NCBI GenBank assembly: GCA_963777895.1 | Contig: CAVZSF010000005.1 | Coordinates: 1,178,001 to 1,242,000 of the forward strand | Source of the DNA: UBA2241 sp963777895 | GTDB taxonomy: Bacteria; Actinomycetota; Thermoleophilia; UBA2241 | Reading direction: 5' to 3' | DNA length: 64,000 bases | Shown: positions 17,021 through 23,766 of the stretch, in pieces | Layout: each line of letters opens with the position of its first letter | How positions within the stretch are numbered: position 1 is the stretch's first letter | Translations under genes and position numbers: made by a program | The notes under the pieces: model-generated | What the model saw: only the letters and a program-made list of their open reading frames with translations | What the model was told of the DNA's origin: nothing | Databases searched by the model: none

Positions 17021-18016
17021 GTGGAGTGGCACGAGGTGTTCAAGGGGGTGGCCGCGGCGGAGGTATCGCCGGAGGTCATCGAGGAGGAGGAGCGCGAGCG
17101 CGCCGGCCTGTTCGGGCGTATGCGCAAGAACCTGGGCAAGGCGCGCGGCGCCGTGCTCGACCAGCTCAAGGGGGCCGTGTACGTCGGCGTCGACCGGCGC
17201 CTCTACGAGCAGGTGGAAGAGGCGCTGATCTTCGCCGACGTCGGTGTCGAGGGCACGGTGAGGATCGTCGACGACCTCGAACGTCGCTGCACGCAGAAGC
17301 GCATCGAGGCGCGCGAGCCGTTCCTGGACGAGCTGGCGGCGGTCGTCGGCGAGGTCCTCCAGCCCGACGACCCGGAGCGCCAGCGTATCGATGTGAGCGC
17401 GCAACCGAGCGTGATCCTCGTCGTGGGCGTGAACGGGACGGGGAAGACGACGACCATAGGGAAGGTGGCCTACCGGCTCCAGGAGCTGGGGAAGCGGCCG
17501 CTGATGGTGGCGGCAGACACCTTCCGTGCGGCCGCCGTGGAGCAGCTCAGCGAGTGGGCCGACCGTGTCGGCTGCGGCATCGTCAAGCAGGACGCGGGCA
17601 GCGACCCGGCCGCCGTCGTCTACGACGGCGTGGCGGCGGCCGGCCCGCGCGGCGCCGACGTCGTCATCATCGACACGGCCGGCCGGCTGCACACGCAGGT
17701 CAACCTGATGCGCGAGCTGGAGAAGGTGCGCCGGGTGATCGAGAAGCAACTGCCCGGCGCACCCCACGAGACCCTCCTCGTCCTCGATGCGACCACCGGC
17801 CAGAACGGCCTGCGGCAGGCGCAGGAGTTCCAGCAGGCCGTCGACGTGAGCGGCATCGTGCTCACCAAGCTCGACGGGACGGCCAAGGGCGGGATCGTGG
17901 TCGCCATCCACGAGACGCTCGGCATCCCCATCAAGCTGGTGGGCGTGGGGGAGCAGCTCGCCGACCTGAGGCCGTTCGAGCCCGATCAGTTCGCGCGCGC
18001 CATCTTCGGCCACTGA
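17021..18016 (+). CDS. ftsY: Signal recognition particle receptor FtsY
   Basis: Membrane-associated GTPase that docks SRP-ribosome complexes at the translocon. The NG domain fills the protein: the N helical bundle (DVGVEGTVRIVDDLERR), P-loop GVNGTGKTTTIGK (about residue 143), DTFRAAAVEQL, the G3 motif DTAGRLHTQVNLM, and TKLDGTAKGG. The A domain before it is short (about 40 residues, acidic EEEERERAG). Start is GTG 17021. smc, ftsY and ffh in a row is a common order. Confidence 0.97.
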   Translation: MEWHEVFKGVAAAEVSPEVIEEEERERAGLFGRMRKNLGKARGAVLDQLKGAVYVGVDRRLYEQVEEALIFADVGVEGTVRIVDDLERRCTQKRIEAREPFLDELAAVVGEVLQPDDPERQRIDVSAQPSVILVVGVNGTGKTTTIGKVAYRLQELGKRPLMVAADTFRAAAVEQLSEWADRVGCGIVKQDAGSDPAAVVYDGVAAAGPRGADVVIIDTAGRLHTQVNLMRELEKVRRVIEKQLPGAPHETLLVLDATTGQNGLRQAQEFQQAVDVSGIVLTKLDGTAKGGIVVAIHETLGIPIKLVGVGEQLADLRPFEPDQFARAIFGH

Positions 18017-18017
18017 C

Positions 18018-18041
18018 GGCTGCGGCGGCGCCGCCGCAGCC
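18018..18041 (+). terminator. Perfect palindrome after ftsY (terminator-like)
   Basis: GGCTGCGGCGGC at 18018-18029 is followed directly by its reverse complement at 18030-18041, giving a very stable G+C stem that starts one base after the ftsY stop. There is no T-tract, so it may end transcription as an intrinsic-like hairpin of high-GC genomes or simply shield the 3' end. The ffh promoter begins four bases later. Confidence 0.55.
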
Positions 18042-18044
18042 TCA

Positions 18045-18053
18045 TGCTACGAT
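18045..18053 (+). promoter_or_regulatory. Extended -10 promoter of ffh
   Basis: TGCTACGAT at 18045-18053 matches the TGnTAnnnT word seen repeatedly in this window. A transcript starting near 18060 would have a leader of about 29 bases containing GAGGATACC before ATG 18089. It directly follows the ftsY hairpin, fitting a new transcription unit. Confidence 0.5.
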
Positions 18054-18088
18054 GAGCGCTCCGTCCCCCGAGGATACCGGGACCACCC

Positions 18089-19423
18089 ATGTTCGAATCG
18101 CTGAGTGACCGTCTGCAGAACGCGCTCGCCGGCCTCAAGGGCCGCGGCAAGCTGAGCAACGAGGACATCGACGCGGCGATGCGCGAGATCCGTCTTGCGC
18201 TGCTCGAGGCCGACGTCAACTTCAAGGTCGTGCGCGAGTTCGTGGCGCACGTCAAGGAGCGCGCCCTGGGCGCCGAGGTCATGGAGAGCCTCACGCCGGC
18301 GCAACAGGTCGTGAAGATCGTCAACGAGGAGCTCACGACCCTGATGGGCTCCGGCGACTCGAAGCTCGCCTTCGGCGGCAAGCCGCCGACCGTGATCCTC
18401 ATGGCGGGTCTGCAGGGCTCGGGCAAGACGACCACCTGCGCCAAGCTCGCGAAGTACCTCAAGAAGGACGGCAAGCAGCCCGTGCTGATCGCCGCCGACG
18501 TGTACCGCCCGGCCGCCATCGACCAGCTCACCACGCTCGCGGAGCGCGTCGGCGTGCCCGTCTACGCGCCGGGCGCCGACGTCGACCCCGTGGACATCGC
18601 GCGCGACGGCGTCGCCTTCACGCGAGAGCGGGGCGGCGACGTGGCGATCATCGACACCGCGGGCCGGTTGCACGTCGACGACGAGCTCATGGACGAGCTC
18701 GTGCGCATCCGTGCCACCGTGAAGCCGCACAACATCCTGCTCGTCGTCGACGCGATGACCGGCCAGGACGCCGTCAACGCCGCCGAGCAGTTCCGCGAGA
18801 AGGTCGACATCGACGGCGTCGTGCTGACCAAGCTCGACGGCGACGCCCGCGGCGGCGCCGCGCTCAGCGTCAAGGCCGTCACGGGCAAGCCGATCAAGTT
18901 CGCCTCCACGGGCGAGAAGCTCGACGACTTCGACTACTTCCACCCCGACCGCATGGCCTCGCGGATCCTCGGCATGGGCGACGTGCTCTCGCTCATCGAG
19001 CGCGCCGAGCAGAATCTCGACGAGAAGCAGGCGGCCGAGATGGAGGCCCGCCTGCGGCGCGCCGAGTTCACCTTCGAGGACTTCCTCGACCAGCTCAAGC
19101 AGATCCGCAAGATGGGTTCGCTCAGCAGCATCATCGGCATGTTGCCCGGCATCCCGGGCATGAAGGAGCTCAAGAACGTCCAGGTCGACGACAAGCAGCT
19201 CGACCGCATCGAGGCGCTGATCTTCTCGATGACGCCGCAGGAACGGCGTCACCCCGACGTCATCGACGGCAGCCGGCGGCAGCGCATCGCGCGCGGCGCC
19301 GGCGCCCAGGTGCAGGACGTGAACGCGCTGCTCAAGCAGTACCGCGAGATGCAGAAGATGCTGAAGATGTTCTCGAGCGGCAAGATGAAGGGCCTCAAGC
19401 TGCCCGGGATGCCCGGGACCTGA
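18089..19423 (+). CDS. ffh: Signal recognition particle protein Ffh
   Basis: SRP54 GTPase that binds signal peptides and 4.5S RNA. N domain MFESLSDRLQNALAGLKG is typical. G-domain motifs: GLQGSGKTTTCAKLAKYL (about residue 108), AADVYRPAAIDQL, DTAGRLHVDDELM, TKLDGDARGGAAL. The Met-rich M domain follows GFEDFLDQL-type sequence (FTFEDFLDQLKQIRKMG), with the RNA-binding SRRQRIARGAG motif (about residue 390) and a final KMLKMFSSGKMKGLKLPGM. At 444 residues it is full length. Confidence 0.97.
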   Translation: MFESLSDRLQNALAGLKGRGKLSNEDIDAAMREIRLALLEADVNFKVVREFVAHVKERALGAEVMESLTPAQQVVKIVNEELTTLMGSGDSKLAFGGKPPTVILMAGLQGSGKTTTCAKLAKYLKKDGKQPVLIAADVYRPAAIDQLTTLAERVGVPVYAPGADVDPVDIARDGVAFTRERGGDVAIIDTAGRLHVDDELMDELVRIRATVKPHNILLVVDAMTGQDAVNAAEQFREKVDIDGVVLTKLDGDARGGAALSVKAVTGKPIKFASTGEKLDDFDYFHPDRMASRILGMGDVLSLIERAEQNLDEKQAAEMEARLRRAEFTFEDFLDQLKQIRKMGSLSSIIGMLPGIPGMKELKNVQVDDKQLDRIEALIFSMTPQERRHPDVIDGSRRQRIARGAGAQVQDVNALLKQYREMQKMLKMFSSGKMKGLKLPGMPGT

Positions 19424-19431
19424 GGGCACGA

Positions 19432-19467
19432 TAGAATCATCCTTCCGGCGGCCTTCGCAGGCCGCCG
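19432..19467 (+). promoter_or_regulatory. rpsP promoter box and leader hairpin
   Basis: TAGAAT at 19432-19437 is a good -10 hexamer. A 9-bp perfect stem follows at 19446-19454 and 19459-19467 with a TCGC loop, and then TCT. If transcription starts near 19444 the hairpin lies at the very 5' end of the rpsP mRNA; alternatively it is the terminator of ffh. The sequence does not decide between the two. Confidence 0.45.
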
Positions 19468-19534
19468 TCTGACCATGTTTCGGTTCGCCGCAGGACGCGG
19501 CGTCGAGAGCTGACCCGAGGGGGTGAAGAAGCAG

Positions 19535-19780
19535 GTGGCAGTGCGCATGCGGTTGACCCGGGTAGGCAGTACGAAGAACCCGTTGTACCGGATCGTCGTG
19601 GTCGATTCACGGACCCGGCGGGATGGTCGCGCGATCGAGACGATCGGCCACTACAACCCGCGGACGGAGCCGTCGTCGATCGATATCGACGCGGACAAGG
19701 CCAAGGCCTGGCTGGCGAAGGGCGTCCAGCCGTCCCGGACGGTGAAGAAGCTGCTCGCGATCAAGGGCATCGACAAGTAA
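19535..19780 (+). CDS. rpsP: 30S ribosomal protein S16
   Basis: Small-subunit assembly protein. The protein reads MAVRMRLTRVGSTKNPLYRIVVVD, matching the family start, then ETIGHYNPRTEPS. GTG 19535 is chosen because a long anti-SD match (GAGGGGGTGA, 19517-19526) sits 8 bases upstream; the in-frame GTG at 19523 falls inside that element and would add MKKQ. 81 residues, standard size. khpA follows, the usual rpsP-khpA-rimM-trmD-rplS order. Confidence 0.95.
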   Translation: MAVRMRLTRVGSTKNPLYRIVVVDSRTRRDGRAIETIGHYNPRTEPSSIDIDADKAKAWLAKGVQPSRTVKKLLAIKGIDK

Positions 19781-19813
19781 GACGCCGCCACGGCGACGGA
19801 GGGGAGTAGTGGG

Positions 19814-20047
19814 ATGTTGAAGGACCTTCTCGAGTTTCTGGCCAAAGCGCTGGTCGACAACCCAGACGAGGTCCACGTGGTGGCTACGGAGACCGACACC
19901 ACCGTCGTTCTGGAACTGTCTGTCGCGAAGGACGATGTCGGCAAGGTGATCGGCAAGCAGGGCCGCATCGCGCGCGCCCTGCGGACGATCGTCAAGGCGA
20001 GCGCCGTCCGTGACGGCAAGCGTGCCATCGTCGAGATCATCGATTGA
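19814..20047 (+). CDS. khpA: KH-domain RNA-binding protein KhpA
   Basis: A 77-residue single KH domain protein with the GKVIGKQGRIARALRTIV signature (GxxG loop that grips RNA). It starts MLKDLLEFLAKALVDNPDEV as in the KhpA family, whose members act in RNA chaperoning and, in some Gram-positives, cell-size control with KhpB. A GGAGGGGAG ribosome site precedes ATG. No jag/khpB gene is in the window. Confidence 0.93.
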   Translation: MLKDLLEFLAKALVDNPDEVHVVATETDTTVVLELSVAKDDVGKVIGKQGRIARALRTIVKASAVRDGKRAIVEIID

Positions 20048-20071
20048 TCGCCGCAGGTGGATCAACGTGGG

Positions 20072-20179
20072 GTGTGGCGTAGCTGCACCGCACACTAGCC
20101 GGCGTAGCGGGGCTAACATGCGGTGCGACGAAGTGACACCGCATACTAGACGGGCGGCGGCGCGGCAGCGCCGCCGCCC
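20072..20179 (+). promoter_or_regulatory. Structured khpA-rimM spacer: paired repeat and strong hairpin
   Basis: Two related blocks occur at about 20072-20102 and 20118-20153, each ending ACTAG(C/A)CGG. The second folds as a perfect 8-bp stem (ATGCGGTG 20118-20125 with CACCGCAT 20137-20144). They are followed by a 12-bp perfect G+C stem (20152-20163 with 20168-20179, loop GGCA), then CCGTTCTC and the rimM ATG 9 bases on. This could be a terminator/attenuator or a structured leader for rimM-trmD-rplS. Function is unknown. Confidence 0.5.
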
Positions 20180-20188
20180 TCCGTTCTC

Positions 20189-20693
20189 ATGACCTCTGAC
20201 AAACTCTGGGTGTGCGGCACCGTCGGCAAGGCTCACGGCCTGCGCGGCGAGGCCTACCTGGAGCTTGCGCCGCGTGGCATCGAGTACCTCAGCGGCGGTG
20301 AGCGCTTCTACCTCAGTCGCGAGGACGGCGTCATGGCGCCGTGCGGTGTCGAGCGCGCCGGCGGCACTGACCTGAGAGCCACTGATACGGCTCGACTGCG
20401 CCGCGACCCGCGACGAGCTGCTCAGGTATCAGGGCGCCGCCGTCCTGGCGTCGGGCGGCGCCCTCGACGAGCTGCCCTCCTACCGCGTCGCCGACCTGAT
20501 CGGCCTGGCCGTGCTCGAATTGCCGTCGCGGCCCGTGGGCACGGTCGCCGACGTGCTCAGCGGGCCGGCTCAGGAGATCCTCGCGATCGCGACGCCGGAC
20601 GGCGAGACCGTGCTCGTGCCGCTCGTCGACGAGGTCGTGACGGTCGATCTCGACGAGGGCGTCGTGAAGCTGCCCGAGGGGTTTCTGGAATGA
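20189..20693 (+). CDS. rimM: Ribosome maturation factor RimM (frameshifted)
   Basis: Assists 30S maturation by binding S19. The N-terminal domain starts LWVCGTVGKAHGLRGEAYLE, a family hallmark. The reading frame changes between about 20376 and 20390: upstream sequence is in the frame of ATG 20189, downstream LDCAATRDELLRYQG and the PRC-barrel end (VGTVADVLSGPAQEILAI, LPEGFLE) are in the next frame. A one-base gain (or two-base loss) explains it. Joined length is about 167 residues, normal for RimM. The stop overlaps trmD (ATGA). Probably a sequencing error; true loss would be unusual beside intact trmD. Confidence 0.85.
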
Positions 20694-21367
20694 GGATCGA
20701 CGTCTTCACGCTCTTCCCGGCCGCTTTCGCCTGGTACGAGGACCAGGTGCACGTGCGCAACGCCCGTGCCCTGGGCCACGAACTCGCTTTCTGGAACTAC
20801 CGCGACTCCACGCCGCTCAGCCATCTGCAGGTGGATGACACGCCGTACGGCGGCGGCGCCGGCATGGTGCTGCGCATCGACGTGGTGTGCGCCGCCCTCG
20901 AGGCGGTCTTCGGCGGTCCGGCCGAGGGCCTTCGCGAGCGGCGCCGCGTCGTCGAGCTCACGCCGCGGGGGCGGCAGCTCGACGACGCCCTGGCGACGGA
21001 GCTCGCCGCGCACGACCTCGTGCTGCTCTGCGGCCGGTACGAGGGCATCGACGAGCGCGTCGCCAATCTCGTGAGCGACCGCGTCTCGATCGGGCCTTAC
21101 GTCCTGAGCGGTGGCGAGATCCCGGCGATGGCGCTCACGGACGCCGTCCTGCGCAAGGTCGACGGCGTCATCTCCAACCCCGAGAGCGTGGTGAGCGAGT
21201 CGCACTCCGAGGATCTCGGCGGCGGCGCCGAGTACCCCCAGTACACGCGTCCGGCCGAGTTCCGCGGCTGGACGGTGCCCGATATCCTCCTGAGCGGTGA
21301 CCACGGTGCGGTGGCGCGATGGCGGGCGGCTCAGGTAAGGTCCGCGGGGGAAGAGTCCCGGCAGTAG
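20690..21367 (+). CDS. trmD: tRNA (guanine-37-N1)-methyltransferase
   Basis: Methylates G37 next to the anticodon to prevent frameshifting. SPOUT-class protein of 225 residues. MRIDVFTLFPAAFAWY at the start, HLQVDDTPYGGGAGMVLR, LLCGRYEGIDERV (knot region), SIGPYVLSGGEIPAM and GVISNPESVVSESHSE are all conserved, as is the C-terminal PAEFRGWTVPDILLSGDH. The ATG overlaps the rimM stop by four bases. The same frame is open upstream through the damaged rimM, which could mislead automatic start calling. Confidence 0.97.
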   Translation: MRIDVFTLFPAAFAWYEDQVHVRNARALGHELAFWNYRDSTPLSHLQVDDTPYGGGAGMVLRIDVVCAALEAVFGGPAEGLRERRRVVELTPRGRQLDDALATELAAHDLVLLCGRYEGIDERVANLVSDRVSIGPYVLSGGEIPAMALTDAVLRKVDGVISNPESVVSESHSEDLGGGAEYPQYTRPAEFRGWTVPDILLSGDHGAVARWRAAQVRSAGEESRQ

Positions 21368-21449
21368 TACCGTTCGGGACGGCTGTGGCCCCCGTGGGAC
21401 GCGCGCAGGACGCGGCTTGCGCCGCTGGCTTTGCGCGCGTCCGGCGCCG

Positions 21450-21458
21450 TGCTAGAGT
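21450..21458 (+). promoter_or_regulatory. Extended -10 promoter of rplS
   Basis: TGCTAGAGT at 21450-21458, identical to the rpmF element. TTTGCG at 21430-21435 sits 17 bases upstream as a weak -35. A leader of about 27 bases with AAAGAGG precedes the TTG start at 21492. Confidence 0.6.
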
Positions 21459-21491
21459 AGCCGCCGATTTTCGCTTCGAAAGAGGTCGTCG

Positions 21492-21836
21492 TTGTCCATC
21501 ATCGAGAACATCGAGCGTCAACAGCTGCGCGATGACGTGCCCCAGTTCAAGGCCGGGGACACGGTCAAGGTGCACTTCCGCGTGATCGAAGGCAACCGCC
21601 AGCGCATCCAGGTCTTCCAGGGCATCGTCATCAAGCGCCAGGGCCAGGGTGTGCGCGAGACCTTCACCGTGCGCAAGCAGTCCTTCGGCGTCGGCGTCGA
21701 GCGTACGTTCCCGGTCCATTCGCCGAAGATCGACAAGATCGAGGTGACGGCGATCGGCGACGTGCGGCGCGCCAAGCTCTACTACCTGCGCCAGAAGGTC
21801 GGCAAGCAGGCGCGCGTCCGCGAGAAGCAGCGCTGA
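21492..21836 (+). CDS. rplS: 50S ribosomal protein L19
   Basis: Located at the 30S-50S interface. Recognised by the N-terminal IIENIERQQLRDDVPQFKAGDTV, then RIQVFQGIVIKRQG, ETFTVRKQSFGVGVERTFP and the C-terminal KLYYLR. The start codon is TTG at 21492, with AGAGG about 7 bases upstream; no ATG or GTG fits. 114 residues, standard. Its own promoter separates it from rimM-trmD. Confidence 0.97.
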   Translation: MSIIENIERQQLRDDVPQFKAGDTVKVHFRVIEGNRQRIQVFQGIVIKRQGQGVRETFTVRKQSFGVGVERTFPVHSPKIDKIEVTAIGDVRRAKLYYLRQKVGKQARVREKQR

Positions 21837-21853
21837 GCACCGCCCGCCGTCCC

Positions 21854-21859
21854 TAAGGT
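21854..21859 (+). promoter_or_regulatory. -10 box six bases from the lepB start
   Basis: TAAGGT at 21854-21859 fits TAnnnT and ends six bases before GTG 21866. With a normal -10 to +1 spacing the transcript would begin at or next to the start codon, i.e. a leaderless mRNA. No -35 or ribosome site is seen. Confidence 0.45.
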
Positions 21860-21865
21860 TCGACG

Positions 21866-22480
21866 GTGACTGAACCCAGCGGCGCGGCGGGCGTAACGCG
21901 TCCCGAAAGGGAGCCGCGCCGCAACACCCTTCTCGACTATGTGATCATCGCGGTCGTCGCGATCGGTCTGGCGCTGGTCATCCAGGCCTTCCTCGTGAAG
22001 CCGTACCGCATCCCGTCGCCCTCCATGACGGACACGCTGCAGGTCGGCGACCGCGTCCTCGTCAACCGCGTGGTCTACCACCTGCGCGACCTCGAGCACC
22101 GCGACATCGTGGTCTTCCGTTACCCCCTCAACACCGACGTGGCCTTCATCAAGCGCGTCGTCGGCCTGCCGGGCGACAAGCTGCAGGCGAAGGACGGCAA
22201 GCTGTGGGTCAACGGGGTCGCCCAGGACGAGTCCTACGTGCACAAGACGAACGGCGTGACCGACGCGACCAACCCGGCCGGCGTCATCGCCGGCACGACG
22301 ATGACCCACCCCTGGGCGCTCGACAACGAGTACACGGTGCCAGACGGACACTTCTTCGTGATGGGCGACAACCGTCTCGACAGCGACGACAGCCGCGTGT
22401 GGGGGCCCGTGCCCATGGACGACCTCATCGGCGAGGCCTTCTTCATCTACTGGCCGTTGGACCGCCTCGGCGTCGTCTAG
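21866..22480 (+). CDS. lepB: Signal peptidase I
   Basis: Membrane-bound serine protease that removes Sec/Tat signal peptides. One N-terminal membrane helix (YVIIAVVAIGLALVIQAFLV, residues 25-44) is followed by the catalytic Ser in IPSPSM (Ser53) and the general-base Lys in FIKRVVGLPGD (about residue 96). GDNRLDSDDSRVWGP is the conserved box near the end. 204 residues. Starts at GTG 21866, probably without a leader. It fits the SRP/secretion theme of this part of the window. Confidence 0.95.
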   Translation: MTEPSGAAGVTRPEREPRRNTLLDYVIIAVVAIGLALVIQAFLVKPYRIPSPSMTDTLQVGDRVLVNRVVYHLRDLEHRDIVVFRYPLNTDVAFIKRVVGLPGDKLQAKDGKLWVNGVAQDESYVHKTNGVTDATNPAGVIAGTTMTHPWALDNEYTVPDGHFFVMGDNRLDSDDSRVWGPVPMDDLIGEAFFIYWPLDRLGVV

Positions 22481-22493
22481 GCGGCGTGTTGCC

Positions 22494-23231
22494 ATGGGCC
22501 GTCACCGTCACCGGCCGTCGCCTTCCGGAGGGCGCCTCGTCGTCAACGAGCGCTTCGCCTTCGACCTGGAACGCTGCGGGGCGGCCGCGAGCGGCGGCTA
22601 TCTGGTAGCCGGCGCCGACGAAGCCGGGCGCGGCTCCCTCGCCGGGCCGCTGGTCGCGGCCGCCGTCTGCTTCGACTACCGGGCCTGGAACAATCGCGAC
22701 TACAAGGCGCTCGACGCGCTCAACGACTCGAAGCAGCTCGCCGAGGAACGCCGCGAGCAGCTCTACGCCGAGGTCATCCGCAGAGCCAAGCGGATCGCCG
22801 TCGTCGCTTTCAGCCCGGCGACCATCGACGAGTGTGGCCTCCACGTCTGCAACCTGCGCGGCCTGGGCCAGGCGCTCGAGGCCCTGCAGATCGCCCCCGT
22901 CGCCGCCTTCACCGACGGCTTCCGCGTGCCCTCGTGCGCGCTCGAACACGAAGCCGTGATCGGCGGCGACGGCCGCTCCGCGGCGATCGCCGCCGCCTCG
23001 GTCGTCGCCAAGGTCACCAGGGACCGGGTGATGCGCGTCCTGCACGAGCGCTTCCCGGTCTACGGGTTCGACCACAATGTGGGCTACGCGACGCCGTTCC
23101 ACCAGGCGATGATCACCGAGCACGGCGTGTGCGAGCTCCATCGCCTCTCGTTCGATGCGACGAGCTATCGGCAGCTCGGCCTGGTCTTCGACGACGGCGA
23201 GCCCGTGGAAGGCGGCGTGCCGGCAGACTGA
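22494..23231 (+). CDS. rnhB: Ribonuclease HII
   Basis: Removes RNA from RNA-DNA hybrids and misincorporated ribonucleotides. GADEAGRGSLAGPLVAAAV carries the first Asp-Glu pair (about residue 40); the later active-site Asp residues are in FTDGFRV (about 140) and SVVAKVTRDRVM (about 172). The family often has VDGN where this has TDGF. 245 residues with a 35-residue N-terminal extension if ATG 22494 is used. Follows lepB by 13 bases, as in many Actinobacteria. Confidence 0.95.
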   Translation: MGRHRHRPSPSGGRLVVNERFAFDLERCGAAASGGYLVAGADEAGRGSLAGPLVAAAVCFDYRAWNNRDYKALDALNDSKQLAEERREQLYAEVIRRAKRIAVVAFSPATIDECGLHVCNLRGLGQALEALQIAPVAAFTDGFRVPSCALEHEAVIGGDGRSAAIAAASVVAKVTRDRVMRVLHERFPVYGFDHNVGYATPFHQAMITEHGVCELHRLSFDATSYRQLGLVFDDGEPVEGGVPAD

Positions 23232-23300
23232 CGCTGCCGGGCCCGCGAACGTCACCGCGCGACCCCGATCGTCTCCGTTCCGCGGCGGCGAGTTCACGCC

Positions 23301-23306
23301 TAGGCT
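23301..23306 (+). promoter_or_regulatory. -10 box seven bases from the yraN start
   Basis: TAGGCT at 23301-23306 ends seven bases before ATG 23314, with no purine-rich ribosome site between. The same hexamer stands at a similar distance before the dxr leader ORF and hicB. Predicts a leaderless mRNA for the yraN-comM-dprA unit. Confidence 0.4.
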
Positions 23307-23313
23307 CATCATC

Positions 23314-23766
23314 ATGGGCGAGAACAAGCCAGAGCAGCAGCCGAAGCACCCGTCGGGTCGTTCTGCCTGCAGGGGCACGGACGCCGCCCGGCCGGCGAGC
23401 CCTACGCTGCGCCTGGGCCGGGCGGCCGAGCAGGCGGCGGCCGACTACCTGCAAGGCGCCGGCTGGCGCCTGCTCGGTCGCAACGTTCGGGTCGGCAGGG
23501 GAGAGCTCGACATCATCGCGCGGCGCGGGCAGGTGCTGGCCTTCGTCGAGGTGAAGGCGCGCCGCACACGGACGTGCGGCGCGCCCGAAGACGCCGTGTC
23601 GCCCAAGAAGCAGCATCAGATCGCGCGCCTCGCCGAGCTCTGGCTCGCGACACGTCCCTGGGCGCTGCGCGGCGTCGCCGACGTGCGTTTCGACATCGTG
23701 GCCGTCGACCTCTCGGCCGGTCCTGCGGCCGTGCGCCATCTTCCCGCCGCCTTCATGGCTTCGTGA
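23314..23766 (+). CDS. yraN: YraN/UPF0102 family endonuclease-like protein
   Basis: Member of the UPF0102 family with a restriction-endonuclease-like fold. LGRAAEQAAADYL starts the domain near residue 32, then GRGELDIIARRG and FVEVKARRTRTCG supply the D...ExK metal site; SPKKQHQIARLAELWL and RFDIVAVD complete it. The 30-residue N-terminal extension is Pro/Gln/Arg-rich. ATG 23314 is preferred because of the promoter box just upstream. It precedes comM and dprA and overlaps comM by four bases, suggesting a role with DNA uptake or repair, not proven for the family. Confidence 0.88.
   Translation: MGENKPEQQPKHPSGRSACRGTDAARPASPTLRLGRAAEQAAADYLQGAGWRLLGRNVRVGRGELDIIARRGQVLAFVEVKARRTRTCGAPEDAVSPKKQHQIARLAELWLATRPWALRGVADVRFDIVAVDLSAGPAAVRHLPAAFMAS

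Noticed and set aside
18089..18110. GTTCGAATC as a tRNA T-loop signal.
   Set aside because: It is the first codons of ffh; no acceptor or anticodon stem pairs around it. I found no convincing tRNA or rRNA gene in the window.
20189..21367. An apparent 392-residue RimM-TrmD fusion.
   Set aside because: The middle part is Arg-rich out-of-frame sequence, the PRC-barrel of RimM reads in another frame, and TrmD has its own ATG in an ATGA overlap.
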